The translations under genes and the position numbers were made by a program. From the NCBI RefSeq assembly GCF_025263265.1, contig NZ_CP079869.1, forward strand, positions 868,001-932,000: a stretch of DNA of 64,000 bases, given 5' to 3'. Under the pieces are notes generated by a model, which was given only the letters and a program-made list of their open reading frames with translations, did no database searches and was not told where the DNA came from. The stretch comes from Mycobacterium sp. SMC-4 (GTDB taxonomy: Bacteria > Actinomycetota > Actinomycetes > Mycobacteriales > Mycobacteriaceae). This document shows, piece after piece, positions 61,582 through 64,000 of this stretch; position 1 is the stretch's first letter; each line of letters opens with the position of its first letter.

Positions 61582-62990
61582 CCGGCCCGCGTCTCCCGGA
61601 CGGGTTCGCCGTCCAGGTGGACCGCCGGGTGCGCGTACTCGGCCAGGGTGCGGCGCTACTCGGGGGCTCACCGACCCGATTGCTGCGACTGGCGCCGGCG
61701 GCCCAGACGATGCTGCACGGCGGGCGGCTGGAAGTCCACGACGCGGTCAGTGCGCAGCTCGCCCGGACCCTGCTCGACGCCACCGTCGCGCACCCGCGGC
61801 CGCTCAGCGGTCCCTCCTACCGGGACATCACGATCGTTATCCCGGTCAAGGACAACCATTTTGGGTTGACTCGTCTGGTCTCGGCACTGCGGGGCCTGCA
61901 GGTGATCGTGGTCGACGACGGTTCGGTCGAACCGGTGCGCGAAACCGACTTCGAATCCATGCACTGCGCGGTACGCGTGCTGCGCCACCCGCGCAGCAAA
62001 GGCCCGGCCGCAGCCCGCAACACCGGCCTGAGGGCCTGCGACACCGACTTCGTGGCCTTCCTGGACTCCGACGTGGTACCCCGACGTGGCTGGCTGGAAG
62101 CGCTGTGCGGCCACTTCTGCGATCCGGCGGTGGCATTGGTGGCCCCGCGCATCGTGGCGCTGAACAACACCGACGGCGCGGTGGCCCGCTACGAGGCCGT
62201 GCGCTCGTCGCTGGACCTCGGTCTGCGCGAGGCGCCCGTGGTGCCGTATGGCACGGTGTCCTACGTTCCCAGCGCCGCCATCATCAGCCGGCGCGCCGCA
62301 CTGCTGGACATCGGTGGATTCGACGAGTCGTTGCATTCCGGCGAGGACGTCGACCTGTGCTGGCGGCTCAACGAGGCCGGTGCCCGCCTGCGCTACGAGC
62401 CGATCGCCCTGGTAGCTCACGATCATCGGACAGACATTCGGAAGTGGTTCCTGCGCAAGGCTTTCTATGGCGGTGCTGCCGCCCCGTTGAACATCCGCCA
62501 TCCGGGGAAGACGGCCCCGTTGGTGATCTCCGGCCCGGCTCTGGTGGCCTGTCTGCTGGCTGCCCTGGGGTCGGGCGTCGGCTATCTGGCGTCGTTGATC
62601 GTCGCGGTGTTGACCGGTCGCCGCATCGCCAAGACGTTGTCCGGTGTGCGCACCGAGCCGATGGAAGTCGTCGCGGTCGCCACCCAGGCGATGTGGTCGG
62701 CGGCTGCCCAACTGGCGGCTGCTATCTGCCGGCACTACTGGCCGCTGGCTCTGCTGGCCGCGGCGTTGTCGCGGCGATGCCGTCGGGTGGTGGTGGTCGC
62801 CGCGGTGCTCGACGGCCTGCTCGACTGGCTGGTCCGCTCCGGCCGCGTCGACGACGACGGCAAGCGCGTCGGTGTGCTGACCTACCTCCTGCTCAAACGA
62901 CTCGACGACATCGCCTACGGGTGGGGGTTGTGGACCGGGGTGGTGCGTGAGCGGCACGTCGGCGCGCTGAAGCCGCAGATCCGCCGCTGA
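61578..62990 (+). CDS. mftF: Mycofactocin glycosyltransferase MftF
   Basis: A 470-residue GT2 glycosyltransferase. The GT2 core shows [33 protein letters not shown], the catalytic [21 protein letters not shown] and [32 protein letters not shown]. The last third has two to four hydrophobic segments (for example [27 protein letters not shown]), probably a membrane anchor. MftF adds an oligo-glucose chain to pre-mycofactocin. It overlaps mftE by four bases; mftG starts 8 bases later. Confidence 0.95.
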   Translation: MTGPRLPDGFAVQVDRRVRVLGQGAALLGGSPTRLLRLAPAAQTMLHGGRLEVHDAVSAQLARTLLDATVAHPRPLSGPSYRDITIVIPVKDNHFGLTRLVSALRGLQVIVVDDGSVEPVRETDFESMHCAVRVLRHPRSKGPAAARNTGLRACDTDFVAFLDSDVVPRRGWLEALCGHFCDPAVALVAPRIVALNNTDGAVARYEAVRSSLDLGLREAPVVPYGTVSYVPSAAIISRRAALLDIGGFDESLHSGEDVDLCWRLNEAGARLRYEPIALVAHDHRTDIRKWFLRKAFYGGAAAPLNIRHPGKTAPLVISGPALVACLLAALGSGVGYLASLIVAVLTGRRIAKTLSGVRTEPMEVVAVATQAMWSAAAQLAAAICRHYWPLALLAAALSRRCRRVVVVAAVLDGLLDWLVRSGRVDDDGKRVGVLTYLLLKRLDDIAYGWGLWTGVVRERHVGALKPQIRR

Positions 62991-62998
62991 AGTCGCCG

Positions 62999-64000
62999 AT
63001 GACCGACATCCTGATCGTGGGTGCGGGCAGCGCCGGTTCAGTACTGGCCGAGCGGCTTTCGGCTGACGAGCGTTGCAGTGTCACCGTTGTCGAGTGGGGT
63101 CCGGCGGCCGCTGACGCGCGGGTGGCCCGGCAGATCACCGACGGGTTGCGGCTGCCGATCGGACCTGCCAGCTCGGTGGTGCGGCGCTATGAGAGCGTGC
63201 TGACCGAGCAACCCAGGCGTGTGGCGCAGATCATGCGCGGCTCGGTGATCGGCGGCTCGGGTGCGGTCAACGGGGGCTACTTCTGCCGGGCCCTGCCGTC
63301 GGACTTCGACAGCTGGGATCTACCCGGCTGGTCCTGGGCTGACGTGCTGCCGCACTTTCGGGCGATCGAGAACGACCTGGACTTCGACACCAAGGTGCAT
63401 GGCCGACACGGCCCGATCAGGGTGCGTCGGGTTGCTGAATTCGACGGTGCCACAGCATCGTTCGTAGATTCTGCCCGCGCTGCCGGGTACCGGTGGATTG
63501 ACGACCTCAACGGCGCCACTGCGGACCGCAGCGTACCTGAGGGCGTCGGTGCGGTGCCGCTGAACATCGACGGCGGACACCGCGTGGGCCCCGGGGGCGC
63601 TTTCCTGCAGCCCGCCCTGGGCCGGTCCAACCTGACGGTCCGGACCGACACCCGGGTGTCACGCCTACTGCTGCGTGGTACCACTGCGGTAGGTGTGCAG
63701 GGAGTGGGGCCCGACGGGCCGATCGACCTGATGGCTGACCGAATCGTGTTGTGCGCCGGCGCCATCGAAACCGCGCGGCTGCTGCTCACCTCCGGTATCG
63801 GGCCTGCTTCTGGGCTGTGCGCTGCCGGCGTCGCGGTGGTCGCTGATCTGCCTGTCGGGGTCGCGACCGTCGATCACCCGGAATGGGTGTTACCGGTGGC
63901 CTGGATGCCCACGAATGGGGTCCCGCCTCTGGAGGCGATCCTGGCCACCGGCGACGGCGTCGAAATTCGGCCCTATACAGCGGGATTCGGTGTGATGACT
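62999..64000 (+). CDS. mftG: GMC-family oxidoreductase MftG (runs off window)
   Basis: A partial gene; 334 codons are visible before the window ends. It is a GMC (glucose-methanol-choline) oxidoreductase: the ADP-binding N-terminus is DILIVGAGSAGSVLAERLSADERCSVTVVEWG, GMC signature 1 is GSVIGGSGAVNGGYFCRALPSDFDSW, and GMC signature 2 is GAIETARLLLTSGIGPASG. MftG has been reported to transfer electrons from mycofactocinol towards the respiratory chain. Starts with ATG eight bases after mftF. The catalytic His-Asn region would be outside the window. Confidence 0.92.
   Translation, partial: MTDILIVGAGSAGSVLAERLSADERCSVTVVEWGPAAADARVARQITDGLRLPIGPASSVVRRYESVLTEQPRRVAQIMRGSVIGGSGAVNGGYFCRALPSDFDSWDLPGWSWADVLPHFRAIENDLDFDTKVHGRHGPIRVRRVAEFDGATASFVDSARAAGYRWIDDLNGATADRSVPEGVGAVPLNIDGGHRVGPGGAFLQPALGRSNLTVRTDTRVSRLLLRGTTAVGVQGVGPDGPIDLMADRIVLCAGAIETARLLLTSGIGPASGLCAAGVAVVADLPVGVATVDHPEWVLPVAWMPTNGVPPLEAILATGDGVEIRPYTAGFGVMT

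Overview
The window is chromosomal DNA from a mycobacterium, most likely a rapid-growing species (Mycolicibacterium type). The evidence is the high GC content, the abundant GTG and TTG starts, the mycolic-acid methyltransferases, the hadABC FAS-II dehydratase operon, mkl, and a complete mycofactocin locus. From memory, the gene order tracks M. tuberculosis from about Rv0632c (echA3) to Rv0697 (mftG), with insertions and losses. I see no insertion sequence, phage, CRISPR array or rRNA operon.

Layout. 1-3.1 kb (minus strand): CorA-type transporter (cut by the window edge), EchA3, a DUF2235 protein and a glyoxalase-II-like hydrolase. 3.2-8 kb: tRNA-Thr, tRNA-Met, rpmG, hadA-hadB-hadC, tRNA-Trp, secE, nusG, rplK and rplA, joining translation/transcription genes to mycolate elongation. 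8.3-14.2 kb: an exported PE-PPE-domain hydrolase, two cyclopropane/methoxy mycolate methyltransferases, a LipG-like hydrolase and an ABC1 kinase. 14.2-19.5 kb: an MpaB-family oxygenase divergent from a TetR regulator, a small secreted protein, two DinB proteins divergent from a WYL regulator, and a ROK kinase. 19.5-22 kb: the L10 leader, rplJ-rplL and mkl. 22-25.8 kb: two tandem exported serine hydrolases sharing an upstream element. 26-33.6 kb: rpoB-rpoC. 33.8-41.1 kb: end (endonuclease IV), a PAP2 membrane protein, a Na+/H+ antiporter, then fadE8-echA4-paaX-like-echA5. 41.1-45.3 kb: a GT1 glycosyltransferase with a TetR regulator, two DUF3060 envelope proteins, two DUF3558 lipoproteins and another TetR regulator. 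45.6-49.9 kb: the str operon rpsL-rpsG-fusA-tuf. 50-52 kb: a cutinase-family protein and a SHOCT membrane protein. 51.8-64 kb: a mycofactocin-type SDR, a ferredoxin reductase, an HNH/DUF222 (13E12-like) gene, an ECF sigma/VOC operon, and the mycofactocin cluster mftR / mftABCDEF-mftG (the last cut by the window end).

How they work together. The ribosome/RNA-polymerase backbone is interleaved with envelope lipid genes (had, mmaA-like, mkl, hydrolases). The mycofactocin block encodes the RiPP precursor (MftA), its chaperone (MftB), the radical-SAM enzyme (MftC), peptidase (MftE), flavoprotein (MftD), glycosyltransferase (MftF) and terminal GMC oxidoreductase (MftG). The SDR upstream is a probable client enzyme. 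Strong intrinsic terminators follow rplA, the small secreted protein, rplL, mkl, rpoC and tuf. Structured leaders precede rplA and rplJ. Several regulators sit beside clean inverted repeats that are probably their operators.

No clearly unprecedented multi-gene system is evident. The most interesting unexplained items are the paired exported hydrolases with a shared promoter-like element, the paired DUF3060 predicted beta-solenoid proteins, the ECF sigma-VOC pair, and the structured leaders and operators.
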